A stretch of 64,000 bases of DNA from Hespellia sp. (GCA_028689735.1 JAQVCP010000003.1:37561-101560); one strand, 5' to 3'. Counted from the stretch's first letter, positions 52,485 to 61,118 are shown. Numbers and translations are program-made. Notes: generated from the sequence alone by a model not told the origin.

Positions 52485-52938
52485 AGAACGTGGTTCTTAT
52501 CCGGTCATACATATCGGAACATCTTTTCTTCTGGTCATCTTCATTATTCTCTGTCTGGTGACGTTTGCGGTTCTTTCGCTCTCCAGTGCACTGCGTGATC
52601 AGAATTATTCAGAAAAAGAGGCAGTGCGTACCACTGCCTACTACGCTGCCAGCGGCACGGCCCAGGAAAAGCTCGGTGAGATTGTAGAATCATTCCAAGA
52701 TAACAGTCTTGATAAAGTGGCGGATATTACTGTCACGGCCGACGACGATGATCAGAATATTACCGAGGTATTTTATACGGTTCCTGTTGATACGGATCAG
52801 ACTCTGGAGGTCACCGTGCAGCTAAGTGACCTTGGAAATCTTGACAGCGGTATCTATCAGATTTCCGGCTGGAAAAAGATCACATCCAGCGACTGGAATG
52901 CAAGTAGTACACTCCCGGTTCTTGACAGCAACAAGTAA
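52477..52938 (+). CDS. PilX-like/minor pilus assembly protein
   Basis: A 153-aa protein with an N-terminal transmembrane helix (about 12-37; TSFLLVIFIILCLVTFAVLSL) followed by YAASGTAQEKL, a segment like that of PilX/GspK-type minor pilins after the helix (A/S-rich helix with YY-A-A). The rest is beta-rich. No prepilin cleavage site is clear. It overlaps the gene before it by 8 nt and is followed after 109 nt by the PilT-like gene. Confidence 0.72.
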   Translation: MNKERGSYPVIHIGTSFLLVIFIILCLVTFAVLSLSSALRDQNYSEKEAVRTTAYYAASGTAQEKLGEIVESFQDNSLDKVADITVTADDDDQNITEVFYTVPVDTDQTLEVTVQLSDLGNLDSGIYQISGWKKITSSDWNASSTLPVLDSNK

Positions 52939-53047
52939 AAAAGGAAATGAACGCTTAGAAAGAAGACGCGAAACGGATTCCAAATATCCGCTTTACATAG
53001 GTTTGGTAACTACAGAGAAAGAACAGACACAAAAGAGAGGTTTTAAT

Positions 53048-54100
53048 ATGAATTTAACACAGTTATTGGAAAAAGCAGTGCGCGAGCATGCCTCAGACAT
53101 TTTCATCGTTGCCGGGCTGCCTGCGTCATACCGGAAGAATGGAGTACTGGTTCATGTTGATGAAAACAGACTTATGCCTGACGAGACTGAGGATTTTTTA
53201 AAGGAAATCTACCAGCTGGCCAAAGAGCGGAATATGGATCTGCTGTATCAGGAGGGAGACGACGATTTCTCTTTTGCAATCCCGGGTCTGTCACGTTTTC
53301 GTGTCAGTGCTTACAAGCAGCGTGGAACATTATCTGCGGTCGTCCGCGTCATTACATTTGAGCTGCCCAGCTACAGGGAGCTTGGAATCACTGAGCAGAT
53401 TATCCATCTTGGAAACCTCTCCAAAGGTCTTGTACTTGTGACCGGACCTGCTGGAAGCGGCAAGTCCACAACGCTGGCCTGCGTGGTCAACCATATCAAC
53501 CAGAATTTCGAAAAACACATCATCACGCTGGAAGATCCCATCGAATACCTTCACAGCCATAAAAAATCCATCGTCAGCCAGCGGGAGATCAACGTGGACA
53601 CGGACAGCTATGTCACCGCATTACGTGCTTCCCTGCGCCAAAGTCCGGACGTTATCCTTCTTGGGGAGATGCGTGATTATGAGACCATTGATGTGGCGAT
53701 GACTGCTGCTGAGACAGGGCATCTCATCATTTCTACCTTGCATACTCTGGGTGCCGCCAATACGATTGACCGTATCATCGATGTGTTTCCGGCAAATCAG
53801 CAGCAGATTGCAGTCCAGCTCTCGATGGTCCTGCAGGCTGTCGTCTCACAGCAACTGGTTCCTGCAATTGACGGAGGCGTGATCCCGGTCTTTGAGATCA
53901 TGACTATCACACCAGCCATCCGCAATATGATCCGTGAAAATAAAATACCCCAGATTGATGGAATCGTATATTCTTCCAACCGCGAGGATATGGTTTCTAT
54001 GGATTTCAACCTGTTAAAGCTAGTGAATGAAAACAAAATCACTCCGGAGACTGCCATCGCCTATGCGACCAACCCTGAGATGCTAAAGAAAAAACTGTAA
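53048..54100 (+). CDS. pilT: PilT-like type IV pilus ATPase
   Basis: A 350-aa hexameric secretion ATPase. The N-terminal domain (about 1-100; HASDIFIVAGLPAS) is PilT-type. Walker A is GPAGSGKST (about 136), the Asp box EDPIEYLHS, Walker B ILLGEMRDYET, and the His box AETGHLIISTLHT. PilT drives pilus retraction. Here it is the only ATPase seen; no PilB/GspE is in the window, so either PilB lies elsewhere or this protein drives both directions. GAGAGG precedes ATG 53048; the track start at 52826 overlaps the previous gene and is unsupported. It ends the operon; the first strong terminator is at 54369. Confidence 0.93.
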   Translation: MNLTQLLEKAVREHASDIFIVAGLPASYRKNGVLVHVDENRLMPDETEDFLKEIYQLAKERNMDLLYQEGDDDFSFAIPGLSRFRVSAYKQRGTLSAVVRVITFELPSYRELGITEQIIHLGNLSKGLVLVTGPAGSGKSTTLACVVNHINQNFEKHIITLEDPIEYLHSHKKSIVSQREINVDTDSYVTALRASLRQSPDVILLGEMRDYETIDVAMTAAETGHLIISTLHTLGAANTIDRIIDVFPANQQQIAVQLSMVLQAVVSQQLVPAIDGGVIPVFEIMTITPAIRNMIRENKIPQIDGIVYSSNREDMVSMDFNLLKLVNENKITPETAIAYATNPEMLKKKL

Positions 54101-54122
54101 ATGTCCCATTCCAAAAAAGAAA

Positions 54123-54174
54123 GTCAAAACGGATATTCGCAATCCGCTTTGCTGCTTCCTTGGTGAGGTTAAAC
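54123..54174. repeat. Dispersed intergenic repeat, copy 2
   Basis: GTCAAAACGGATATTCGCAA then TCCGCTTTGCTGCTTCCTTGG matches copy 1 over about 50 bp. It lies 22 nt after the pilT stop. Confidence 0.65.
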
Positions 54175-54275
54175 TTAGTTTCGTTACAGAACGTTCACAA
54201 TTACTTAATTTTTGAATCACATTATCAACATACTTTTTTTCTATACTGTATTTATCAACAGAGAACAAGTTGTTG

Positions 54276-54365
54276 ATGAGTAAAAAAATCTTTTTCATAA
54301 TCGTGTCTGGAATGGCGGTATTACTGCTAAGATACCTTCCACTCCGGGCACTCTCCCTCAAATAG
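54276..54365 (+). CDS. Small AzlD-like ORF (29 aa), possible gene remnant
   Basis: Too short for the ORF track. The frame from ATG 54276 reads MSKKIFFIIVSGMAVLLLRY and ends in PLRALSLK before TAG at 54363-54365. The Gly-Met-Ala ... Arg-Tyr-Leu-Pro pattern resembles the N-terminus of AzlD, the small permease partner of AzlC in branched-chain amino acid export (about 100 aa), so this may be a broken 5' end. Upstream is TATACT (54242-54247) without a good -35, and the ribosome-binding site is weak. A strong terminator starts 4 nt after the stop. It could also be a true small membrane peptide. Confidence 0.4.
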   Translation: MSKKIFFIIVSGMAVLLLRYLPLRALSLK

Positions 54366-54368
54366 TTT

Positions 54369-54400
54369 CAGCCAGGCAAAATGCCTGGCTGTTTTTGTTT
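54369..54400 (+). terminator. Strong intrinsic terminator
   Basis: CAGCCAGGCA AAA TGCCTGGCTG is a perfect 10-bp stem with a 3-nt loop followed by TTTTTGTTT on the plus strand. It ends the small ORF and any read-through from pilT. On the minus strand (hydrogenase side) the T-run is absent. Confidence 0.9.
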
Positions 54401-54483
54401 GGTAAATATTAACTGTCCTCGCTTCTATGTGAAACGAAAATGGTAAGTAACCGGTTTCTGCCGAAGTCTCATCCTCCGCACTC

Positions 54484-56226
54484 CTACGAATTCTCTGGCA
54501 TATCCCACGCATTATGATCTGTATGCAGAAGCCCATGCGCCGTGTGAGACAACGGTTTGTCAAAATAATCATTATAGAGTTTTAAAATGTCCGGATTCTC
54601 ATGTGAGAATCTAATATCCGCATTCTTGTCGAGGAAATAAAGGTTCTTTCCACGTTCAAATGCCAGTTCCTCGCCATCATGAATCGGCTGTCCGCCGCCG
54701 CCGACACATCCGCCCGGACATGCCATGACTTCCACGAAATCATACTGTGCTTCCCCGCGCTCAATGGCATCGATCAGCTTTCTCGCATTGCCAAGTCCGC
54801 TGACAACTGCAGCCCGCACCGTGGCATCCTTCATCGTAACCGTCGCCTCCACAAGCTCCTGTCCGAACTTCTGGCTCCGCACCACCGAAAATGCGTCCGG
54901 ATCCGGATTTACACCGGTCACAAGATAATATGCGGAGCGCAGTGCCGCCTCCATCACGCCGCCCGTCGCACCAAAGATTACACCTGCTCCGGAACCTTCC
55001 CGCATAAGCTCGTCACATTCGATGTCTTCCAGGGTCTTTGGATCGATATGTGCGCTGCGAATCATCCGGTTCAGTTCTCTCGTTGTCAGAACCGTATCCA
55101 CATCATGTCCCGCATATTCTTCATGGAAAAGTTCCATATTGCATTCCCCCTTCTTGGCCACGCAAGGCATGATTGAAACAGTGTAGATATCCTCTGGATT
55201 TGCTCCGATAGATTTTGCAAAATAGGTCTTCATCACCGCACCGAACATCTGCTGTGGTGATTTCGCTGTGGATAACTGCGGCACCAGATGCGGATACTGT
55301 GATTTGATGAAACGAATCCAACCGGGGCAACAAGAGGTGAACATCGGTCTGGTATTCAGTTGTCCGCTGCCAAGTCTCTGCAGGAATTCATTTCCCTCTT
55401 CCATAATCGTAAGGTCCGCTGAAAATGTGGTGTCAAATACATAGTCGACTCCCATGCGTTTGAGCGAGTCCATAATCTTGCCGATGGTCGCCTCTTCTCT
55501 GGAAAGTCCCAGTGCCTCGCCCCATGCGGCGCGGACTGCCGGTGCCACCTGAGCCACGGTAATCTTCTTCGGATTGTCAATTGCCGCCCATACTTTGTCT
55601 GTATCATCCCGCTCCCTGAGTGCTCCCACCGGGCAATGCGTGATACACTGTCCGCAGAGTGCACAGTCGCTCTCCTCGATGGTACGCTGCTTTGATACAT
55701 GGACGGTGGTTCTCGAACCGGTGCTCTCCACATCCCAGATATGTAATCCCTGTACCTTGTCACAGATCTGGATACAGCGCATACATTTGATACATTTTGC
55801 AGAATCACGAATCAGTGGAAACTTCTTGTTCCACGGTATTTTTTCAATTTTCTTCTCATAGGGAAGATCAATCATGTTCAGGTCATTGGCTACCGTCTGG
55901 AGTGTACAGTTCCGGCTTCTCGCACAGACTGCACATTCACAGTTGTGCTGAGAGAGAAGAAGCTGCACCGTTCTCTTGCGGCTCATGCGCACCTTGGGGC
56001 TGTTGGTCTTTATGACCATCCCTTCCTCTGCGCAGTTGTTGCAGGACGTCACAAGACGTTCCTTGCCCTCAATCTCTACAACACAGACGCGACAGGCGCC
56101 GATCTCATTGATTCCCTTCAGATAGCAGAGCTTTGGAATCGGAATTCCGGCCTGTCTGGCTGCTTCCATAATGGTCGTTCCTTCCGGAACAGAAAGTGCT
56201 TTATTATCAATTGTAAGATTTACCAT
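54484..56226 (-). CDS. hydA: [FeFe] hydrogenase, multi-cluster (group A)
   Basis: A 580-aa iron-only hydrogenase that makes or uses H2. From the N-terminus: a 2Fe-2S ferredoxin domain (CYLKGINEIGACRVCVVEIE), a His-ligated 4Fe-4S motif (HNCECAVCARSRNC), a 2x[4Fe-4S] domain (CIKCMRCIQICDK, CALCGQCITHCPVG), and the H-cluster with all three signatures: FTSCCPGW, MPCVAKKGECNM and EVMACPGGCVGGGGQP. Length and clusters fit NAD(P)H-linked or bifurcating group A3-type enzymes. Its ATG overlaps the stop of the upstream flavoprotein by 7 nt, so the two are made together. The H-cluster maturases are not in this window. Confidence 0.97.
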   Translation of the reverse strand: MVNLTIDNKALSVPEGTTIMEAARQAGIPIPKLCYLKGINEIGACRVCVVEIEGKERLVTSCNNCAEEGMVIKTNSPKVRMSRKRTVQLLLSQHNCECAVCARSRNCTLQTVANDLNMIDLPYEKKIEKIPWNKKFPLIRDSAKCIKCMRCIQICDKVQGLHIWDVESTGSRTTVHVSKQRTIEESDCALCGQCITHCPVGALRERDDTDKVWAAIDNPKKITVAQVAPAVRAAWGEALGLSREEATIGKIMDSLKRMGVDYVFDTTFSADLTIMEEGNEFLQRLGSGQLNTRPMFTSCCPGWIRFIKSQYPHLVPQLSTAKSPQQMFGAVMKTYFAKSIGANPEDIYTVSIMPCVAKKGECNMELFHEEYAGHDVDTVLTTRELNRMIRSAHIDPKTLEDIECDELMREGSGAGVIFGATGGVMEAALRSAYYLVTGVNPDPDAFSVVRSQKFGQELVEATVTMKDATVRAAVVSGLGNARKLIDAIERGEAQYDFVEVMACPGGCVGGGGQPIHDGEELAFERGKNLYFLDKNADIRFSHENPDILKLYNDYFDKPLSHTAHGLLHTDHNAWDMPENS

Positions 56227-58052
56227 AATTTTTCACGACCTCCTTTAAATATACCGAAGCCGAAATGGTCACAGCGCAGGCATCTTGCCGCCTCCTGCAT
56301 GGCCTCTTTTTCTGTCATTCCGATCTCCACGCCATCAAAATCTTTCACCCGTTCACACGCTTCTCTCTCTGTCATTTCTACCCTTCCGCATGGTACACGG
56401 TCATCCAGTCTTGGTTCCGGAATCTCCACATCACTGGAAATATTGTGGTGGAAGCCCAGATATTCATCGATATTTGCTGCTATGACTTTTGCCGCACCGA
56501 TTGCCCTGATAACCGAAGCCGGACCGGTAGCACAGTCTCCGCCTGCAAACACACCCGGAATATTATCAAATCCGCCGAATTTCTCTGTGATGATCTTACC
56601 GCGGGACACCGGGAGTCCAGCCTCCTCAAAATGATCCGACTCGATATTTTGTCCAATAGCGACAATCAACGTAGAACATGGCACAAAAATGTCCTTCTCG
56701 CCCGTCGGTTTCACGCTGGCTCTTCCGTCTTTGATCTTGCTGATCATCTGTGGCGTTACATAAATGCCTTTGATGCGTCCATTTTCATCTTTCTCAATGC
56801 TTGACGGAGCCTTGAGAGTGCGCACTTCGATTCCTTCTGCGATGGCACCTTCGATTTCTCCCGGAAGAGCCGTCATATCTGCGATTCTTCTCCGGTAAAG
56901 GATGCTGACTTTCTTTGCGCCCATGCGGATTGCGGTACGCACGGCATCCATCGATACATTTCCACCGCCGATGACTGCAACCTCCTGGCCGGACAAATCT
57001 TCAATAATGTTCTTTCCTACATTTCTGAGGAACTGTACTGCGGACAGTACGCCCTCTGCGTCCTCGCCTTCAATACCAAGCTTCTTATCCGTACTGGCAC
57101 CGATGGTAACCAGAACCGCGTCATACTCTGCCCGCAGGCTCTGAATCGTCATATCCTTGCCTACACGGAGCCCGTACTTCACTTCCACACCGGTGGACAA
57201 AATGGCATTGATATCATCATCTAGCCTATCCTTCGGCAGACGATAGTTGGGAATGCCATAGCGGAGCATCCCGCCAAGCTCTGGAAGCATCTCAAAGACA
57301 GTCACCTGATGCCCCATCAGCTGCAGGTAGTACGCAGTGCTAAGACCTCCCGGACCTCCGCCTACGATTGCCACTCTCTTTCCTGTGGATGGTGCACACG
57401 GCGGCTGGGATACATCTCCCGCAAAGTCTGCTGCCATACGCTTGAGTCCGCGGATATTGATTGCATCATCAATCATATTCCTGCGGCAGCGCGCCTCACA
57501 CGGATGCTCACATATGAAACCACAAGTCGTTGGAAATGGATTGTCCTTGCGGATCAGGCGGATTGCATCTGCATATCTTCCCTCACCCACAAGTGCCACA
57601 TATCCTGGAATGTCCACCTTTGCCGGACATTGCGCCACACACGGAACCGGATGCTTATACTTACAGGTACAGCGTCCCTCCCTGATATGCTCCTCATAAT
57701 CATCGCGGAAGCCAATCAGTCCTTTATATACCATATGTGCGGCTTCGTATCCAATGGCACAGTCTGCGGAATCCATAATAGAAATGGCAGTCTCCTCCAT
57801 CAGGTCCAATGTCTCCATAGTTGCTCTTCCATCCAATACATCTGTAATCAGATTGTTCAGTTGCCCCAGGCCAATGCGGCATGGGACACATTTCCCACAG
57901 GTCTGTGCATGACACAGCTCCAAAAATGCCCTTGACATATCCACCGGACATAACCCCGGAGGACTGGCCTCAATACGACGCTCTAAATCCTTATAGAGCC
58001 CTTCCACAACAAGCTGCGCTCTGTTGGGAGTAACAATTTCCAGTCTACTCAT
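56220..58052 (-). CDS. NuoF-4Fe4S / GltD-like NAD(P)H:FAD oxidoreductase, hydrogenase partner
   Basis: A 610-aa iron-sulfur flavoprotein with two modules. Residues about 40-110 carry a NuoF-type 4Fe-4S site (CHAQTCGKCVPCRIG with a later Cys) without the FMN/NAD part of NuoF. From about 130 it is GltD-like: Cys motifs CVAQCPAKVDIPG and CGFICEHPCEARC, FAD-binding VAIVGGGPGGLSTAYYL (about 220) and the NAD(P) site VAVIGGGNVSMDAVRTAIRMG (about 355). It should pass electrons between NAD(P)H and the hydrogenase, perhaps with ferredoxin. Start ATG 58052 follows AGAGGTGAAAGAG; the track uses a GTG three codons earlier. Confidence 0.9.
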   Translation of the reverse strand: MSRLEIVTPNRAQLVVEGLYKDLERRIEASPPGLCPVDMSRAFLELCHAQTCGKCVPCRIGLGQLNNLITDVLDGRATMETLDLMEETAISIMDSADCAIGYEAAHMVYKGLIGFRDDYEEHIREGRCTCKYKHPVPCVAQCPAKVDIPGYVALVGEGRYADAIRLIRKDNPFPTTCGFICEHPCEARCRRNMIDDAINIRGLKRMAADFAGDVSQPPCAPSTGKRVAIVGGGPGGLSTAYYLQLMGHQVTVFEMLPELGGMLRYGIPNYRLPKDRLDDDINAILSTGVEVKYGLRVGKDMTIQSLRAEYDAVLVTIGASTDKKLGIEGEDAEGVLSAVQFLRNVGKNIIEDLSGQEVAVIGGGNVSMDAVRTAIRMGAKKVSILYRRRIADMTALPGEIEGAIAEGIEVRTLKAPSSIEKDENGRIKGIYVTPQMISKIKDGRASVKPTGEKDIFVPCSTLIVAIGQNIESDHFEEAGLPVSRGKIITEKFGGFDNIPGVFAGGDCATGPASVIRAIGAAKVIAANIDEYLGFHHNISSDVEIPEPRLDDRVPCGRVEMTEREACERVKDFDGVEIGMTEKEAMQEAARCLRCDHFGFGIFKGGREKLW

Positions 58053-58076
58053 CTCTTTCACCTCTCGCGAAAATTT

Positions 58077-58113
58077 GTAAAGCGGACATAGGGAATCCGC
58101 TTCGTTCCTTCTT
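58077..58113. repeat. Dispersed intergenic repeat, copy 3
   Basis: GTAAAGCGGACATAGGGAAT then CCGCTTCGTTCCTTC. AAGCGGA and TCCGCTT pair. It lies 25 nt upstream of the flavoprotein start, inside the hydrogenase leader. Confidence 0.6.
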
Positions 58114-58167
58114 TATAATCGTTCGACAGCTTCGCTTACGGACGATTATGTTCAGTCACATGTGTTC

Positions 58168-58196
58168 ATTGTAATATATGACGAAAAAGGATGCAA
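58168..58196 (-). promoter_or_regulatory. Hydrogenase operon promoter
   Basis: Minus-strand TTGCAT (58196-58191), 17-bp spacer, TACAAT (58173-58168). The -35 box lies inside one arm of a long inverted repeat. The leader is about 110 nt. Confidence 0.68.
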
Positions 58197-58260
58197 TAAA
58201 TGATATTTTATTGTCAGGTTTGATTTATTTCTGACAATTTTTTACATGTATTGCATCCTT
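58187..58260. repeat. Long imperfect inverted repeat over the hydrogenase promoter
   Basis: Outer arms AAGGATGCAATA / TATTGCATCCTT (12 bp, perfect) enclose inner arms TTGTCAG / CTGACAA around a 13-nt loop, with a weakly paired stretch between. The 74-bp element covers the -35 box, so it could be an operator, a terminator of the Rpn-like gene, or a small mobile repeat. Confidence 0.7.
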
Positions 58261-58360
58261 ATGTTATATTGGAAAATGTTTCATTTTTTTACTCTGACTT
58301 GTCCCCGGATTTCCTCTTGCCTGCACATTCCTTGTGGCACCTCATACCTGTCCCCGGATC

Positions 58361-58819
58361 TTACAGCACTTCATATTCCTTATAAAGTTTCTCCCGATAT
58401 GCCTTATCCTTTGCCGCCTCCAGAAGCTGGTCATTCTTCCCTGCCTCAAGCAGTCTCTGCGTAAGAATTGCAAAGCGGGTTTCCGCCCTTGTAATCTCTT
58501 CCTCCGCTGCTTCTTCCGCTGCTTTTATTGCCTCTTGTTTTTCCTTTTCTACCGCCTCGAATTCCTCTGCAAATAGCTCTCGCAACGCATCACACATTTT
58601 TTTCTCCTCCTCCATCTTTTCCCAGTTTCCACGGGTAATTGCATCCATGACCGACTGATACCGCCTGGAATGTTTATTTTTCTCATATTCGTTAATAATG
58701 TGGTCAATCTCATCCAACCTCAACTCTGTCCGCAGACTTCTAAGCCATAGATTCTCATCCGGCGAGAGTTCTTTTGTAACCAGCAATTGAATGGGAATCG
58801 GATTTTTTTCTTCTGTCAT
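58361..58819 (-). CDS. Truncated Rpn / PD-(D/E)XK transposase-like protein (C-terminal part)
   Basis: A 152-aa protein that corresponds to the C-terminal part of a different Rpn-like subfamily: PIPIQLLVTKELSPDENLWLRSL is typical of the end of the nuclease domain, followed by EYEKNKHSRRYQSVMDAITR and a long charged helix. The nuclease core expected before it is missing. The region upstream (58820-59025) contains no coding sequence for it but keeps the same promoter and leader hairpin as the two Rpn genes at 44-47 kb, so an internal deletion is likely. AAAGGAAG precedes the ATG, so the piece may still be made. Confidence 0.7.
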   Translation of the reverse strand: MTEEKNPIPIQLLVTKELSPDENLWLRSLRTELRLDEIDHIINEYEKNKHSRRYQSVMDAITRGNWEKMEEEKKMCDALRELFAEEFEAVEKEKQEAIKAAEEAAEEEITRAETRFAILTQRLLEAGKNDQLLEAAKDKAYREKLYKEYEVL

Positions 58820-58964
58820 TCATTCTTCCTTTCATTATAAATACAGAACCATCTTATTGCAACAGTATTTGAAACTTCTGCATCATCTCCCCTTTATGAA
58901 TTTTTCTTGCATTGAATTCGCGGCGAATGGCCATGAATAAAATAAATAATAGATAATGAATTCT

Positions 58965-59023
58965 CCGAATAGAACTTCGGATGAACGTGCTGATACTATA
59001 ACATAAGCCTGCCCAAATAGCAA
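58965..59023 (-). promoter_or_regulatory. Rpn-type promoter and leader hairpin upstream of the truncated gene
   Basis: Minus-strand TTGCTA (59023-59018), 17-bp spacer, TATAGT (59000-58995), then CCGAAGTTCTATTCGG (58980-58965). A 21-base block, TTCATCCGAAGTTCTATTCG and one more G, is identical to both copies at 45-47 kb while the flanks differ. Confidence 0.7.
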
Positions 59024-59045
59024 ACAAAAGGCTGGAATATTTCTC

Positions 59046-61118
59046 CTACAAATATTCCAGCTCACTAAATGCTTTCACAAACTGTTTCTTCCCATAATTT
59101 TCAAATTCCGCTTCCACCATAGTCTCATCCTCGGAAGTAATGATGCCCACGCCATACTTGGAATGCCGCACCTTTCTCTCCTCCGGTTCTCCATTCCCCA
59201 TGCTGTTTCTCTCACTTAGACTGCTTTTCCCCTGTTCATCCGCAACACCAAACAGCATCGCAAGCGGCTGCACCATCGAAGACTTCTCCACCTCTTTGCG
59301 CATCTTCTGCAAATCCACCTTTTCATGCACTTTTTTCTCACTCTGTACCAGCTCCTCCGGAATCATTCGCAGATACCGGCTCTCTCCCGGCATCACACGG
59401 ACCTGCTCCGGGCTCGTATAATAAGAAAGCTCCAGGTAGTCCTTGGCCCTGGTCATTCCGACAAAGAACAGACGGCGCTCCTCGTCCTCCTCCTCAAAAT
59501 CCTTCGTCTGAAGCGGAATCAGACCGTAGTTGACCCCAATGATAAATACATGGGTAAACTCCAGCCCTTTCGATGCGTGCAGTGTCATCAGCTTTACTGA
59601 ATCCGCTTTCATATCCACTTCCTTTTTCAAAATCTGAATTCCATAAAGTGCGGAAGAATTAAGAAACTCTCGGAAGCCTTCTACCATTCCAAGCTTTTTC
59701 TCCAGCGCAAATGCAATCATCCGTTCAATCATATCAAGCACCAGCTGACGCTCCTGCTCATACTTTGCCGAGGTGGGGCGCAGATTGCGGTCCAGATCAA
59801 AATAATCATAGACAGCCTCCCCATCCACGATTTTATTTTCCAGATTTTCAGCAGAAAATTCTACAGAAAACCTCTTTATCTTTCCGGCAAGTCCTTCCTG
59901 CTTCTCTCCATATGTCTTATCCCCAAGTGCTTTACGCTCTGCCAGCACATCCTTCTCGTTACAGGCGGCGCGCATGACACAAAGAAACCAGCTCAGCACC
60001 GGAACATCCTGAACCGTCTTCTTCATTGACACCTCAAAGGCAATCCCCTCCTTGGCAAATGCTTTCTCCAGCTGCTCCGACTGACTCTGGAGACGGTAAA
60101 ATACAGCGATCTCCCGATAAGGAATTCCTTTCTTATGTATCTGTTTTATTTCTTCTGTCAGATACTGAGCCTCCACAAATGCGTTATAATGATTCTTAAT
60201 GACAATCCGTTCACCGCGTCCTCTGCTGCCGCTGAGCTCATCCGGATTCTGCAGAAAGCAACTTGCCGCCGCCAGAATCGCACCGCTGGATCGGTAGTTA
60301 ATCGGAAGTGTCATCTCCTTTGCTCCAAATTGTGCCTTCAGTTGGTAAAAAATACTACTGCTGCTGCCTCTCCAGCTGTAGATAACCTGATTGGGATCGC
60401 CCACTGCAAAAAACTTCACTCCACACCCTTTCAGGTTCTCCATAAATTCCATCTGAATACCATCACTATCTTGTACCTCATCCACAATAATCCACCTTGG
60501 GGAAAAATTTGCACATCCTTTTTTCAACAGATAATTCGTCACCCGCAGCAAATCCCGGAAGGTGAATTTGTTCTGCCTCAACTTTTCCTGCCCCAGCAGT
60601 CGCATCAATCGGAACAGGTCATCCTTATACCGCGGCTCCTTCTTTCCCTGCTCATAGGCAGGCCGCTCCTGTTCCAGCCTCTTTTTCAGGCGGTTCTTAT
60701 ACTTGATGCTCAGACTATTTTCATCCATCAGAAGAAGCCCAAGCTCCACTTCCTCCTCCGGTGTGATGACTGTGAACCCGGGTTCATACCCCAGCGTCTC
60801 AATCGGAAGCTTTTCCCTAAGAAGATACAGTGCCACACTGTGAAATGTTCCGAAGCCTTTCATCTGCTCTTCCCGTACACTCTCATCCTGCACAGCAAGC
60901 CGCTCCTTTATCTCATCCGCAGCTTTGTTGGTAAAGGTCAGCACAATCATATCCTCATAAGGGATCTGCTCGTGATAATGCAGATAAAGAATCTTTGAAA
61001 TCAGTACCGTCGTCTTCCCACTGCCAACCTTGGCGTTGAGAAGACACGCATCACTCTCATCCACAACCGCCGCCCTCTGATATTCATTTAACCGTATGAA
61101 TTCCTGTTCCAGATTCAT
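59046..61118 (-). CDS. UvrD/PcrA-like superfamily 1 DNA helicase
   Basis: A 690-aa SF1A helicase. Motif I is NAKVGSGKTTVL (about residue 29), II is IIVDEVQDSDG, III GDPNQVIYSWRGSS, V TLHASKGLEFTHVFI, and VI FVGMTRAKDYLELSY. The C-terminal stretch KYGVGIITSEDETMVEAEFENYGKKQF is the Tudor-like tail that PcrA uses to bind RNA polymerase. Such helicases unwind DNA in excision repair and clear replication or transcription blocks. The ATG overlaps the stop of the upstream helicase by 4 nt (ATGA), so the pair is co-translated. The length is a little shorter than classic PcrA (about 730-750 aa). Confidence 0.92.
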   Translation of the reverse strand: MNLEQEFIRLNEYQRAAVVDESDACLLNAKVGSGKTTVLISKILYLHYHEQIPYEDMIVLTFTNKAADEIKERLAVQDESVREEQMKGFGTFHSVALYLLREKLPIETLGYEPGFTVITPEEEVELGLLLMDENSLSIKYKNRLKKRLEQERPAYEQGKKEPRYKDDLFRLMRLLGQEKLRQNKFTFRDLLRVTNYLLKKGCANFSPRWIIVDEVQDSDGIQMEFMENLKGCGVKFFAVGDPNQVIYSWRGSSSSIFYQLKAQFGAKEMTLPINYRSSGAILAAASCFLQNPDELSGSRGRGERIVIKNHYNAFVEAQYLTEEIKQIHKKGIPYREIAVFYRLQSQSEQLEKAFAKEGIAFEVSMKKTVQDVPVLSWFLCVMRAACNEKDVLAERKALGDKTYGEKQEGLAGKIKRFSVEFSAENLENKIVDGEAVYDYFDLDRNLRPTSAKYEQERQLVLDMIERMIAFALEKKLGMVEGFREFLNSSALYGIQILKKEVDMKADSVKLMTLHASKGLEFTHVFIIGVNYGLIPLQTKDFEEEDEERRLFFVGMTRAKDYLELSYYTSPEQVRVMPGESRYLRMIPEELVQSEKKVHEKVDLQKMRKEVEKSSMVQPLAMLFGVADEQGKSSLSERNSMGNGEPEERKVRHSKYGVGIITSEDETMVEAEFENYGKKQFVKAFSELEYL

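Noticed and set aside
54083-54361. 92-aa minus-strand ORF between pilT and the hydrogenase
   Set aside because: It runs through a dispersed repeat and antisense to the AzlD-like ORF, with no ribosome-binding site and no recognisable domain.
58883-59065. 60-aa minus-strand ORF covering the Rpn-type promoter
   Set aside because: It spans the promoter and leader hairpin and the end of the helicase gene, so it is unlikely to be coding.
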